Shown here piece after piece: positions 1 to 23,817 of a stretch of 55,000 nt of DNA. Origin of the DNA: Halisarca cf. caerulea (Eukaryota; Porifera; Demospongiae; Chondrillida; Halisarcidae); contig CAUJGJ010000188.1 of NCBI GenBank assembly GCA_963170055.1, forward strand, positions 2,193,571-2,248,570, given 5' to 3'. The number at the start of each line of letters is the position of its first letter. Within the stretch, counting starts at the first letter, position 1. A model generated the notes under the pieces. It saw only the letters and a program-made list of their open reading frames with translations, had not been told where the DNA came from and made no database searches. The position numbers and the translations under genes were made by a program.

Positions 1-3
<3 letters not shown>

Positions 4-79
<76 letters not shown>

Positions 80-88
80 TATATATAT
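4..88. repeat. (TA)n microsatellite
   Basis: Almost pure TA dinucleotides bordering the palindrome. Confidence 0.95.
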
Positions 89-89
89 A

Positions 90-556
90 AGGATCGTGCA
101 AAAAGCCATTATCAAAAAAGGATTCTCCAAAAACACTTGGAACAAGGTTAAGTTGCAAAACCGGTACAGGGCTAGGTGGGCAAAGGGCAAGACAGGCATA
201 GGGCTAGACGAGCATAGGGCTACACATGCATGAGGCTAGATGGGCATAGGGCTAGACAGAGTTTAATTGGACTGAATGTACACTGTGCAAATTCCTACAT
301 CCCGCATGTGCAGCACATTATACAGTACATATTATGTGCTGCGGGATGTAGGAATTTGCACAGTGTACATTCAGTCCAATTAAACTCTGTCTAGCCCTAT
401 GCCCATCTAGCCTCATGCATGTGTAGCCCTATGCTCGTCTAGCCCTATGCCTGTCTTGCCCTTTGCCCATCTAGCCCTGTACCGGTTTTGCAACTTAACC
501 TTGTTCCAAGTGTTTTTGGAGAATCCTTTTTTGATAATGGCTTTTTGCACGATCCT
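90..556. mobile_element. Large foldback palindrome
   Basis: The left arm (90 to about 318) starts AGGATCGTGCAAAAAGCC; the right arm (about 338-556) is its near-perfect reverse complement and ends GGCTTTTTGCACGATCCT. The arms are about 225 bp with a loop of about 20 bp. Inside each arm is a short tandem repeat of GGGCTAGA-type units 15-22 bp long. It abuts a (TA)n tract on the left, as expected for a foldback element or MITE inserted at TA. It lies past the last recognised WD40-gene exon and codes for nothing I recognise. Confidence 0.85.
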
Positions 557-833
557 GTGTCAATCCTACATCCTTGTACCATTTTAAAATGGTTTTTATA
601 CACCCTTATTATGTATGTACGTATATGTATGTATTTGCACACATCATCACAAACTATGTAGATACATAGCATTGCTGCAATATACGTATATGTATATACT
701 GTAACACTGAGAATATACATAATACATAAAGGCATAATATACTGTATGTGTGTACTAGATAGCAGGTACAGGAATACAATGACTACTAGACCATGTGTAT
801 GTGTGTGCATGCATATAACAGGCATTACTTGAC

Positions 834-11949
<11,116 letters not shown>

Positions 11950-12294
11950 ATATTCGCGTGTAAAAGACTAGCAAACGTGAAAGGTCCGTATTCGGTCACA
12001 ATCTATATATGCTTCGAAGTCTTCGTATTTCGTTACTTATCGTATGCGTAGCAACCATTTTGAGGTACTTATCGCGCCATCGCGTGATATTTTGGCGCCA
12101 TATTTTACCTAAAGGCGATATGAACCACAACTTATGGAAAGAATTTCTCAGTGCCTCTAAAAAATGGTGAAATTAAAAAGTGAAGAATAAAAAATCGTGA
12201 AAAAATAACTTGAGTACTAAGGGTTTAGGTCTAGACAGCTTTTGCAAACATTTCTTTATAGCTGAGCAAAGAGATTCCTGAGTGAATCTGTGAT
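11950..12294 (-). promoter_or_regulatory. Upstream region of the WD40 gene
   Basis: The gap between the RPxSA gene's 3' end and the WD40-gene ATG. It carries an RFX-type half-site (AGCAAC inside GTATGCGTAGCAAC, 12042-12055) and an E2F-like palindrome TTTGGCGCCA (12091-12100). No TATA box stands out. The assignment is by motif and position only. Confidence 0.4.
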
Positions 12295-14837
12295 CTAACA
12301 AGGATTCGAGAAAAAGAATACAATTCCAGTTCCAAACAGCACAGCAGGTACACAGCTTACTTTACATCCTCTCAGCTTCCATTCCAAAGCTTCAAAATCA
12401 GCATCTTCCACTATTTCTCTCCGTTGTCCATATTCACTTAAAACAGTGGTTGATGGTCTGAGAGATGAGAGAGAATAACCGGATAGCGTATCAAAACGTA
12501 AATACTAATAGCTGTACATTTCCACAACAACTCTAGTTTCAAACAACTTAATACAAACACTATAAAATGAGCAAGTACACATAACACAAAGAATCCAGTT
12601 TATTAGAACGGTATTATTATTAGAAGTACAGGAATTTTACACACAATGTAAACAAATATCCAGCATATTGGGTCAATGAGGATGCGCTGGTTGGAAGTGT
12701 AAAGTTTATGGTGACAGTGGTCTGATAGGTACACACCCCATTGACACACAAGGGCTGGGATCACCACACAAGGGCTGGGATTGACACACAAGGGCTGGGA
12801 TTACCACACAAGGGCTGGGATTGACACACAAGGGCTGGGATTGACACACAAGGCTGGCATTACCACACAAGGGCTGGCATTACCACACAAGGGCTGGGAT
12901 TGACACACAAGGGCTGGGATTGACACACAAGGGCTGGGATTGACACACAAGGCTGGTATTAGCATAGAATGTATGTATATAGTGGTAGGCATCTGAGAAA
13001 GTGTATGAACAGTGTATCACATGCATGTCCTCATACTCACAGTGTGGACTGCCTGAGCATCCTCTCTGCCAGAGCAGACATTCCTGCAAAGAGCCTCAGT
13101 GAAATGTTTGTCATCTCCGAAGGGATATCCACAATCTACAATATTCAAAAGGGTGAAGAGTACAGATATATACATATGCACAGTTATTCTGCTTAAGATC
13201 AGCAGACAATCTTTCCTTCTTTGTATGGCTATTGTCGAAAGTTTGTGGCTTATGTCTACGAACTTTACACCAAACAGATAATCAATTTGGAATAACGTAC
13301 ACACTGTAAAGCGTTGCGATAGCGCAACCATGGGGTGTACAGAGGAGACTAGTTTCACAGACCACATCTACAGATTCTGAAGGGCCACCTGTCTACAGTG
13401 ACCACTGTAGGCTGGTTCATAGATCACCTTACGCACTGTACACCTTAGACATCCTACTGCACCCGTGAGAAGGGAATGCCTGTCCACAAGATCACAGTCA
13501 CATGCCCCCATGGATGGCCTTCCAGGAAGGTGTACCACCTCACACCAGTCTCATAGACAAGTGGCTATTGAAGTTACATACGTATATGGCCCTGGGCTGG
13601 CCTATGATGGTCACTATTGACAAGTAACCCTATTTGTACAGTTTCATAGTAATATACACCATATATATTATACATAATTAATCTTGCATACATAATACAG
13701 TATGGTTAGCAAGTCTGTACAGTAATACTATAATGTATTATGTTGTGCTATTATGTGCAGTACTAGAGGTGATTCAGGGCAGGTAGGTGACAAAATGTAA
13801 CACTAAACAATAGTTCCATTTGTGTGGGAGTTTAGCAGCCAAACTAGTTACCCTGATGATATTCATTAGCATCCTAATGATATTCATTGCAACAGTAAGG
13901 GTATTCAATAAAGTGGTATGCAAACAACAAACAGATAGAGCCCTTTGCAATGTAAACAAAGACAGCTGAATTTTCCCAGGACAAAACATTAGCTCTAGGC
14001 TAAAGACCTCTCCCCGTTCCACCACTCATAAAAGATGTTTAAATTGGCACAAAGACTATGGCACTGTGGCTCAGGCTGAGCCTTCTTGCTTCGAACACAG
14101 AATGCCTGTAGATCTTGCTTAGTACAGTGGAACCCCTCTACTGCGGACACCTTGGGACCTGAAAGCACTGTCCTGATTATTGAGGTGTCCTCATTTCAGG
14201 GGTTGGAGATGTACTATGGCTTATTATAGTGGAATATTTGATTCCAGTGGCATGTGTCCACATTAGAGGGGTGTCCCCAATTCAGGGGGCTGGATTAGAG
14301 GGGTTCCACTGTACATACGTATATCAAAGGAAAGACGGAATCAGTACTTCTCGTCAGAGGTTCTTACTAGTGTATAAGGACATGGATGTACAGTATAATA
14401 TAGGTTGGGAGAGAACTAAGACTCCGAGTACTTACTACCTGGAAGTACATACTAGCTGAGGTACTTGAAGAATCCATCTCTTGTACAGAAACATATCATC
14501 CTATTATACGTACCTCATACGTACATACATGTACAATGTTAGAAATAATGGTTAGCATTCAGACATTGTCCAACCATGCATTTTGGCATTTTGTTCGACC
14601 CAAATAAGTTTGGGTCAGACATTTGACTGAGCACTAACTCATGTTCATTTCACACACACACACACAGTGATGATACCAAGTCATTTGTACTGAGAATGTC
14701 TACTTATGCTTTCATTATTTGTTGATGCACATCTACTGTGGCACATCTACTGTGGCACATCTACTGTGGCACATCTACTGTGGCACATGTGTACACACGT
14801 GTACATATGTATAAGCATATACAACCTTATGCTATGG

Positions 14838-14933
<96 letters not shown>

Positions 14934-15231
14934 TGGGGGGGTGGGGGTAGACTAACCTTCACAACACACTCAATCTGTTCCTTCTCAACAGTGCTGAAAT
15001 GTACATCCAGAAGAGCAGGGATTAGATCCGCAATAGAAAGCTCCTGCTTTCCGTATTTTAAAAACTTGTTAAAAATCTTTGAGTAATGGACAGCTCTACG
15101 TTCCCTACACAAACAGTAAAACAAAATTAAAGCTTAGGGGTGGGCCATTAGCCAGAGGCTACTTCTAAGGCCCCCAGTATCCCACACACTCACTCACACA
15201 CACAATCAAATTAAATCTACATAGTAGTACA

Positions 15232-15297
<66 letters not shown>

Positions 15298-15304
15298 TGT
15301 GCGC

Positions 15305-15338
<34 letters not shown>

Positions 15339-15344
15339 TGTGCG

Positions 15345-15381
<37 letters not shown>

Positions 15382-16073
15382 ATGTGTGCTGCATGTGCAG
15401 TGTTACACATGTATGTAAGGACATGCACATTCAAGTACAATGACATGGGTACACTGTGATCCTGTGTAAGTTAAAACAGATTCAAATACAGTAGAACTTG
15501 GAGAGTACGTACGTAAGTATCTGGTTTAGTACGTGCTCTTGGATAGTAAGTACTCCTCATTCTGTCCCTGTGTATACCTCATGTACATAAACCAACCATG
15601 ATAGACTGTACCTCTTACAATAAGTACTGATTGTTTGTCCCCTTCAAGGTGCGAAATAAGCAAGTTTCATTGTACAACATTTGTAATTCCTACGTATGTA
15701 CATATATACATTCATACGTACGTTATGACACAGTATGTCTGTAGGTACTTCACTGGGGTGAGACCCTCCAGTCTCGTTAGGTCCAGAGGAAGCTCAAATC
15801 GTGTTGAGTGCTTTGTGAGTGCCAGCCTTGAGTTCAACCAGTCCATAGAAATCTTTTTCTGCAATAAATTAAAATTTTGATCAAATTAGAACAACTGAAA
15901 TGAACCTTAAATGTGTATGTACATATGGTATACTGTGTAATTTTACTTTATGCATCCAAACACTTGAACACACATAAACACAGACAAATCAATGCAGATG
16001 AAAACAGACGAACACACACACGCATGCGCACACACACGCACATACGCACGCACGTACGCACACGCATGCACAG

Positions 16074-16106
<33 letters not shown>

Positions 16107-19100
16107 TCATATTCATCATCACTATCGTACAATGTGTACTGATTAAACTCAATCAGTACTGTTGTATCAGGAGTGGTGGGGTTTTCAGGAGGTTTGGCCA
16201 ATACAATCGGAGGCAATAGACCCGACTCTTCCTCGGGTTTCTTGTCGTGCATTCGTACATCATTTATCACAGTTTTTGGGGACGCATCCAAGTCGCATGT
16301 CGACAAGTCATTCACTAAGTCGGTCCCACTCAAGCTGCTAGTAATTGAAGTTGAACTGGGAATTTCAGGCAACTTATCATCATCCTCATTCTGCAAGGCA
16401 ATAGGGTAAAACCCTACAATTACTCAAAGCATTCTATACAGTTGAATTGACTAAGTAAATATGTACGTACTTTAAAAGCACAAAATCGGCATGGGTCATC
16501 TAGCCATAGAAGTATGTATATGGTATAATGTTACTATATATGTGGTATACATATGTACGTACATATGTGTGCACTGCAGGGAAGGACCAATGAGGAATAT
16601 GTATGCATTGAAACATGTTCCCAACAAACAAATTTCAGCGCTTACATACAAACGTATCTATATACCACAATGCTCGACGTTCCTGGCCTGTATTGCTTGT
16701 ATGTGGTTGAATATGACAGTATGGTCGAATGTACTGCAATGCTAACCATACTAACGTACTTCGTGTACGTATTTGCCTTGCACTCCATCAAACACCACCA
16801 CTTTCATCAATGTGTGTATATCAGCTTCAAGTGATATATACGCATACACATTATGTACATTCATACACAACATATGTCAACATGTATGTATATACATACA
16901 CATATGTACATACATATACATGTACTACATACTATATCATAAAGATTAACAGAAATGAAAGTGGACATACACACATACAGTGGAGCCCTCTTAAGACGAA
17001 ACTCAATGGACCACTCCTAAATCATCTTAAGAGAATTTCTTCTTAACAAAACTTAAATTCATACTGATTTCTACCCTTGGACATGGAATATAATACTTTA
17101 TCTTTAAAGAAATTTCACTATAAGTGAATTTGTCTTAAGAGGGTTCTGCTGTACGTATGCACACGCATTTCCGCTACGTACTTTCTGAAAGTAGTCATCA
17201 TCTATTCCTTCGTCTTCCTCCTCCACTATCGTCTTCCCGTATCGTGAATCAGAGTGCTACAGAAAGCAAGAAAGATACTGTACATACACATATGTATGTA
17301 TGTAGCTGTATAAATATGATGGGTATCACACATATACATAATGATATGATCCTTGTGATGCCCGTCTTCTCAAAATATGTATATACAAATGTATGTACAT
17401 ACGTACGTACATATCTAAAGCCAGCAATAAGTATTAATCAAATCATTCGAGGCAACTCTGACCCACTTATGTGGTCTGTGTAGACAGATGACTACTGTAT
17501 AGAAACGCAATGAAGCAGCTTGTTGAGGAGCTATGTACAGTGGTCTCTATATGCAGGTGGTCCATCTAACAGATGATCCTCAAGAAACACAAGTTTAATT
17601 CACTGAACATGACTTGTATTTGGCAAGAATAAGAATATGTACCCCGTGTGCACATGACTTGTGTGTACAGTATGTATGTAGAGTTCTAAGTGCCAGATAC
17701 ATACAGTAAAACCTGTCTTAAAGACCGCTTGCATATAAAGACCACCTAGTCTGGCCTGCTAGGACCGTCCCATGTATGCGCCGGCCGTAAAACTCTAGCT
17801 GAACAAGGCTAAGGGGTACTTAAATGCTTTGCAAGTGGGGACTTCATTGGGGTGGGAATTCGAAACTTTCCATGCGGGCTTGGTGTCTCACAGATATGCT
17901 TCCTTATGTGGGACGGTCGTAGCAGGCCAGACTAAAAGACCACCTGTCTATAGAGACCACAGTAGGTTGGCTCATTGTCTACTTCAGTTGTACTAAAGCA
18001 CCTCTGTATAAGGACCACCTGTCTACAGAGACCACAATCACTTAGTCCCTTAAATGGTTGTTATAGACAGGTTTTACTGTACATGTATATGAACACTCAC
18101 GGCTCCAGATCTGTACGCTTGTCTGTTACGACTGTCTTCACTCGTGTCTCTCTTCTTGTACTTGTCATCGTCACTGGAGTGAAGGGATCCACTGAGCAAG
18201 TCCTTCATGAGGTCTCCTTGCCCAGCTAATCCTCCCGTATCATCATCACCTTTGCCACCCTGCATCAACCACAACACAAAGACAACACACAATAGTAGCA
18301 GAAATACGTATGTGAAGGGGACATAGAATAAGCAGTAGTGTGATCATGAAACTGCACTGAAAAATTATACTATCTTTATGAACACTTCTTGCCCGGTACT
18401 CGTTTATACACAGTATATGTATTGTATACACCTGTCTGAACTAAAGAGTGCTAATTCTTTCCATCAAAACCAGCTACTGTAGTGTGAAAGTGTTCCTAAC
18501 ACCCAACCAAAGGACTGTAGGGTCTACCCTACATTCAGCGCTCAGCACATTCACCTTCTTATCTCGTCAGAAAGCCCTACTCAAACATTGAAAAATCCCA
18601 CTTCAAATGAAAAAATTGGGTTTTACAAACATAATATTATGTATATGTTCTCTATTTCCAAGCCCCCTCCAGTTGTCTCACTCAAACCACTCAGCTTTAG
18701 CAAGATTTAGTATCGTGGTCCAATAAGTAATGTAAAGGCTTCAACATCCCATTCTCCCTCAATTTAGAAGTACTGCTTAATTAAGTTACACCAGGTACAC
18801 ATGTCAAAGTCCAAAAAGTAGCTTACGTACATCTATCTCTCCACATTCCCCACACTCTTCCTCTCCACAGCCACACCTACCTGTCGAAAAACATCACCCA
18901 GAGGTCTCAATCCATTCAGGCCACCACTGTATCTCCCCCCAATGTCCATGTCATCGACAACCAAGTCACCACCACCACCACCACCACCACCACCACGTGC
19001 ACTGACACTCCACGGGTCGAACACACCCACCTTCTGGTCTCCGTCCCCTTCCCCCCAGGCTTCAACAACTTTAGTCAGCGAGTTTGAATTTTTCTTGCTG

Positions 19101-20379
19101 CCGGCACTGTTTGTGCGGGTGTAGTACCGGGAACCGTAGTCGCTTTTAGGTCTCTTCCACTGTTTTCTCTCATGAATTACAATCCCTCCTCCTCGCTCAG
19201 ACAGGGGCTTCCCCTCCCAGAAATTCAAATACTCTGGAGCACTCGTTCGATGTACCATCATGGTGGTTGGAAGCGGAGCACGACTGCCAGCAACAGGTTC
19301 TTCTTGTGTGTGATTGTAGTCCAACGTAGGAACAGACCTCGAGGAGCTCTGCAGTGAAAGAAAGGATGAGGTTATAAAATACATACACATGCTACTGCAC
19401 ACAAGTGTGAATTACTCATGATGTCTAGCACTGCTTCAGTACTAAAGTATACACGCACATAACTGCAAAATGAACATATCACCTACACATGCAGAGGATA
19501 ACACTTGAGCATCATATAACTATGTCTACTTATATATGTACATAAACACATACTTTTGTACGACTCGTGAAACAGATACTAAATACTATGTATAACTAAC
19601 CCGTATGTAACCTCTGGTGATGATAGGAAAACATGGAAAAATAGCAGGATGACAGCCTACAACATACACAAATAATAACGTACACCATCGTGGAGTACAT
19701 TGGTATAATACCATTGACAAACTACTTACTATGTCGTACATGGTGTTTGATTCAGTCTATCATACAACATGATGGAGAGTACAACATTTATGACTCTTAA
19801 ATGCTCTCAACTCACAACAAAAGCAGATTTAGGTCTTGCTGTTCTCCTTTGTGTTCCACCCTGAACCGGTTTGGTCACACCGCTGCTGCTTGCTAAGGAA
19901 GAATAACTGCTCTTGACCGAAGCACTGGACGGTCTTGACTTTCTTGCGGGCCTGTTGCTGTCATAGGATTGCAGTTGCGGTTTAGCACTTGCAGGTCTGG
20001 ACAATCGGCGGGTCGAACAGGACCTCATTACATTGCTAATGATGCTAGAGGTGTCGGGTTCGACGGACGACTGGCGTCGCGCAGTCGAAGATACGGAAGC
20101 AGTTTGCGGCCGCTGGAGCTTCTGTCTTGCTGCTATAGCTGAAGCTGGAGTGGATTTAGGCCGAGAAGAAACTTTAGAGGTAAATGGAACGTATTCATCT
20201 TCAGAGAGCTCCTCTTCAGATTCTTCCTCAATTACTAGCTGAGACGACATTGCACTCAACAGCTGAGAGGCCTGCGAGCCGTAAATGGAGTGAAGGAGCA
20301 AGGAGTGGGAGCTCGAGGTGTCGACACCGTGGCTGTCCGCATCGGTTTTGCCTTGCCCAGTCATCCAGGGACTGCTCAT
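12295..20379 (-). CDS. Unrecognised serine-rich protein with RPxSA-type motifs (C-terminal part unresolved)
   Basis: Seven exons join in phase from ATG 20379: 20379-19816, 19348-18881, 18259-18101, 17256-17182, 16390-16106, 15858-15749, 15104-14957, about 603 codons. Two more exon-like segments follow, 13135-13041 and 12457-12361, but their phases need extra exons I could not find. The last may read through to a TAG at 12295-12297. Exon 1 is Ser-rich with basic RPKST, RPQTA, RPASA, RPSSA and RPKSA motifs, a pattern I associate with cilium and microtubule-binding proteins. Exon 2 holds a nine-glycine run. The middle is acidic (DEGIDDDYF, DSDDEYD). Exons 15858-14957 look helical, with HYSKIFNKFLKYG resembling an EF-hand-type helix, but no calcium loop is visible. 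I do not recognise the family. It starts 341 bp from MORN3 on the other strand, so co-regulation is possible. Confidence 0.7.
12735..12957. repeat. 20-bp minisatellite
   Basis: About 11 copies of a 20-bp unit (CAAGGGCTGGGATTGACACA, with ACCACA variants), in the 3' part of the RPxSA gene. Confidence 0.9.
14123..14313. mobile_element. TACAGTG-ended MITE
   Basis: Starts TACAGTGGAACCCCTCTA and ends AGGGGTTCCACTGTA; the 15-bp termini are inverted. Confidence 0.8.
14329..14460. repeat. Degenerate copy of the 91-bp-unit MITE family
   Basis: Contains AATCAGTACTTCTCGTCAGA and GAGTACTTACTACC, recognisable from the array at 48890-50070. No clean termini. Confidence 0.5.
14846..14932. repeat. (TG)n microsatellite followed by a G-rich run
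   Basis: TG repeat, then GGTGGGGGGGTGGGGG, ending a few bases from the donor of RPxSA-gene exon 15104-14957. Confidence 0.95.
15236..15379. repeat. (TG)n microsatellite
   Basis: TG repeats with GCGC interruptions in an RPxSA-gene intron. Confidence 0.95.
15487..15675. mobile_element. Solo copy of the 91-bp-unit MITE
   Basis: TACAGTAGAACTTGGAGAGT at the left and AAGCAAGTTTCATTGTA at the right. The centre contains, once and in reverse orientation, the same segment that is amplified about 12 times at 48890-50070. Confidence 0.7.
16070..16102. repeat. (CA)n microsatellite at a splice donor
   Basis: On the minus strand this is the (TG)n that continues the donor GTATGTGTG of exon 16390-16106. 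Confidence 0.95.
16976..17153. mobile_element. TACAGTG-ended MITE, CTTAAGA subfamily
   Basis: TACAGTGGAGCCCTCTTAAG at the left, AGAGGGTTCTGCTGTA at the right; ends just before the donor of exon 17256-17182. Confidence 0.7.
17702..18081. mobile_element. TACAGTA-ended MITE interrupted by a second element
   Basis: Outer ends TACAGTAAAACCTGTCTTAA and ACAGGTTTTACTGTA. The element at 17747-17934 is inserted in it, between AAAGACCACC and AAAGACCACC. Confidence 0.8.
17747..17934. mobile_element. GTCTGG-ended MITE with TA target duplication
   Basis: TA, then GTCTGGCCTGCTAGGACCGT at the left; the right end is its near-exact inverse (GGACGGTCGTAGCAGGCCAGAC), then TA. It is nested in another MITE, so it is the younger of the two. 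Confidence 0.85.
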
Positions 20380-20720
20380 CCTCTCCTATTTCAACAGACT
20401 AACCTGCAGAAGAGACAAATTCGTATGAAATTTTCGACTCCTTAGGAGTACTGATCACTGCTTACTCACTACAGCGATAACTTCAGATTTTTAACACTGT
20501 AACGCTTGCCATCATTAGAATCTCTTCGTCTCCCGCACTCTTGCTGTCAGCCAATAGGCATACGATACGAGGGAGTCTTTTAGCAAAGAGAACAGCTCAT
20601 TTTTATTACAATCATATGGGACGGAAGGTGGGGTCTATAATTGATAGTCATGACAACCACTTGAATCAAAATGGCCACCGAAAACTGACTGTTCAACTTC
20701 CCACCAAAAATTGTTAAATT
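20380..20720. promoter_or_regulatory. Bidirectional upstream region of MORN3 and the RPxSA gene
   Basis: The two start codons diverge across 341 bp. The region has a CCAAT box (AGCCAATAGG, 20551-20560), a GTCATGACAAC palindrome-like site near 20648 that partly fits an RFX half-site, and none of the repeats that fill the rest of the window. Shared regulation is inferred. Confidence 0.5.
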
Positions 20721-21964
20721 ATGCCCCTTACCAAGTACGCAAAGAAGAGAGAGCCTCAGTGGAGAGATTCAGACCGAAAAGCGCAAAAAGAGGGCCTTAA
20801 GCACTCGGTATACAGCGTTAACGGTGACGTTTACACAGGCGAATGGTCTGACAACAAGAAGTGCGGTGAGTAGTTACGTAGTTTAGAGGGTCTGTGGTTA
20901 TATCAAGCTGCAAACACATAGCTTTTGTCATGATGGACTTAATTTTACTATCATCTCCTTCATGTTCAGGGAAAGGAACTCAAACTTGGAAGAAATCTGG
21001 TACCATATATGACGGTGACTGGAAAAATGACATGAGGGATGGATTTGGAACATACAGTATCCAGCAGGGAGGTGTTTACGTGAAACAGTACGCTGGTGGC
21101 TGGAAGAACGACATGAGAGATGTGAGTTGATGTTTATGTAGACGTCGTGGTCTATATGCATTCTTGTGGGATGAGGGGTTTTAATTGAATGTACAGGCAT
21201 GATTCTTTAATCTGGGCACTAAAAGATGCTGGACTAAAGAGGATGCTGGATTAATAAATCTTCTTACTATGCATTGTGCACTTGGGTATGCATTTCTGCT
21301 GGCTGGATAGAAATGATTCTGGATTATCAAAGTCTGGATTAAAGATTCATAACTGTACATGTGCAAGAATATACATACATATGGATCATTTATAGATTGA
21401 GTAAGCAATGTTGGTCAGAAAATGTCCATGATATTCTGCATTGCATTCTGTCAGCTCTCTATGTTGTACCATGTGTACATACTTACTCATAGAAGAATGT
21501 ACGTACACGGTTTGAATTCAATGTGTTCGAACAGTTAATACGTACATACGTATGTATGTTCATGTCAATTATGCAACTACTAATCATTGCATATGATATA
21601 CATACTCGTGTCTCCTTTGTTATCGAAATGTACGTATTTTGTTTTGTTAGGGATTTGGAACTCATTTCTATGGCGATGATGAATATTATGAGGGGGAGTG
21701 GTCCGAAGATAAGAGGTGTGGGTGGGGCAGAATGTACTACAGTGATGGATCCATCTATGAGGGGGAGTGGTTTGATGACAAGCAACATGGACAGGGATTG
21801 CTACTGTTAGGTCAGTGAACTGGCCTGGGAAAACCATCCTCTTTGATAGTTTAGCATTAGTCAGTGCATGTGACATTAGACCTTATGTGCATAGACTTGA
21901 CACTTGCATCTACTAGTAGTGTCCCTTGGAGTCCAAACTATTCTTCAGGTAGTACGAGGTATTC

Positions 21965-22008
<44 letters not shown>

Positions 22009-23175
22009 ACAAGGCCTTTCTAGAGTGTTAGGCTAAGGGAGTTTGGTTGAACTCATTCAATCCTCCCACCTCACCCCACCACTACAGGCCTTGTACATTT
22101 TAATGTGCACAAATATGTATGTACATGCGTACTTATGTACGTACTCTATGTGTTATTTTAATACCATAAATTGTGTGTACATGTAATATAGAATGCATGC
22201 ATGAATCATAAGTTGAGTGCAGATTTATTGATGCTATGCAGCTAACGGCAATCGTTACGAGGGTATGTGGAAAAATCACATGAAGAATGGAGATGGGAGA
22301 TTCCTGTATCTGGACAAGGGCCAAATTTACACTGGATTTTGGGTAGACAACATAGCAAAGTGTGGAACAGTGGAAGATTTTGACAGAAATAATGCACCAG
22401 ATCCTCCAAAATATCCCATACCAGAGGTTTGTGCCTTTAGGAGGAGTAATATCCATGCTACTGCCATGCACATGTATTGTACATACGTATGTAGGTACAT
22501 ACACACATGTGGCACATACACAAGCTGAGAGAATGTGTGTGTGGACCTACGTACACAGATACAGTGTAACCTCCATAATTCAGACACCTTGGGACCAGGA
22601 GAAGTATGATAAATTAGAGAGGTGGCCGGAATAATGAGGTCTATTCCAATACGTGGGTAACCTTTGGGACGATAGACAGGACGGTTGGTGTAGACAGTGT
22701 GGCTGACTCACAGAGGCTCAAATTAGAGTAGTTTCACTGTGCAACCTAATGTATGGCTTCTACATATTTACATATGTACGGATGTGCTACACACATGCAC
22801 ACTTATATATACGTACATATGTACGTATGTGTACATGAATTTGTGGATCTCCTTCCTTTTCCTGTTGTCACAAGAATCTCTTTTGTCCTCTCCTGTGTCC
22901 CTTTGGTACAGTTGTGTGATATGTGAACATGACATGTATTGTGTACGTATGTACATACAGTACATGGTTGTATTACTGCATACACTAAAGTAGCCCGACA
23001 GCATCACTACAGTGAATGGAGGACGGGTTCTCAAATAGTATAATACGTAATTGTACGCTGGTTAGTTTATTGATGTGTATGACTGTACATGCAGTGTACG
23101 TTGCTTGACAAGGAATCAGTCTTAAGAGCTGCAAAAGAAGAATATGAACAAAACTCAACATCTCATCAGTCCTGA
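20721..23175 (+). CDS. MORN3: MORN repeat-containing protein 3
   Basis: Five exons join in phase: 20721-20865, 20970-21121, 21651-21810, 22242-22426, 23095-23175, giving 240 residues, the same length as human MORN3 as I recall it. The N-terminus (MPLTKYAKKREPQW, DRKAQKEGLKHSVYSVNGD) follows vertebrate MORN3. MORN repeats of the form YxGxWxxxxxxGxG are evident: YTGEWSDNKKCGKG, YDGDWKNDMRDGFG, YYEGEWSEDKRCGWG, YEGEWFDDKQHGQG, YEGMWKNHMKNGDG, and a last one reaching GFWVDNIAKCG. The family-typical PIPE motif ends exon 4, and a short variable tail ends at TGA 23173-23175. MORN3 is known from male germ cells and is used as a scaffold in sperm and ciliary complexes. Membrane binding cannot be judged from sequence. 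Introns are 104 to 668 bp, all GT..AG. Confidence 0.95.
21968..22004. repeat. (TG)n microsatellite
   Basis: In MORN3 intron 3. Confidence 0.9.
22560..22741. mobile_element. TACAGTG-ended MITE in MORN3 intron 4
   Basis: TACAGTGTAACCTCCATAAT at the left and GTAGTTTCACTGTG at the right; body resembles the copy at 51778-51957 (GGCCGG..AGAGGTGTCC). Confidence 0.7.
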
Positions 23176-23702
23176 CTGCTTTTTGCCATAGTAATAGACA
23201 AAGTTACTATGGCATGTAATAATATTTACATACATTGCACATGTACTGCGGACTATTGGCATTTTTGTTGATATTTCTTTATGTTTGTTTGTTTGTATTC
23301 TTACAATATTTATCATATTATACATAAATGCTCATATTTACAATTGACATTTACACGTGGTCTACCGACCCAACATTACCTTGGCTATATAGCGTCCTTA
23401 GTAACCTCTCATTCAGACTTCATAATAAGTCATTATATTTTATATAGTACGTATTTCCTCATGCATCTGAACATGTGGTCCGGCCATGCAAATACTAGAT
23501 ATTATAGTGTCCATTCACTGTATTATGTATATATTGTCGACTAAACATGTGCATTAATTTGTGCATTCGGATGAAACAAATGATTGTGTCAATTCACGCA
23601 CTACACAGACATGACTGTGCACTTCAGTAATTATTTGCAATGACAAATCTACCTATTAATAGATGCTTACGTATACGTAGAACTAATGATGATTATTATA
23701 AT
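23176..23702. other. Convergent intergenic region MORN3 / lysozyme
   Basis: AT-rich and without open frames, MITEs or microsatellites. It holds the 3' ends of both genes; I see no clear AATAAA for MORN3. Confidence 0.5.
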
Positions 23703-23708
23703 TTTATT
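23703..23708 (-). promoter_or_regulatory. Polyadenylation signal AATAAA of the lysozyme gene
   Basis: AATAAA reads on the minus strand 110 bp past the lysozyme stop codon, in an AT-rich stretch. It is the only perfect hexamer I noticed close behind this gene. Confidence 0.5.
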
Positions 23709-23817
23709 GCATAATAATTAGAGGGTAATGCTATGATTATTGATTCAATAATTGTAATTAGAGTCATTACAATGCCTATTAAATTTAGTCTTCCTTACTT
23801 GTGATGGGATGTTCGAT

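Noticed and set aside
12603..12791. Candidate RPxSA-gene exon (SNQRILIDPICW in one frame)
   Set aside because: Acceptor-like AG present but no good donor and no supporting homology.
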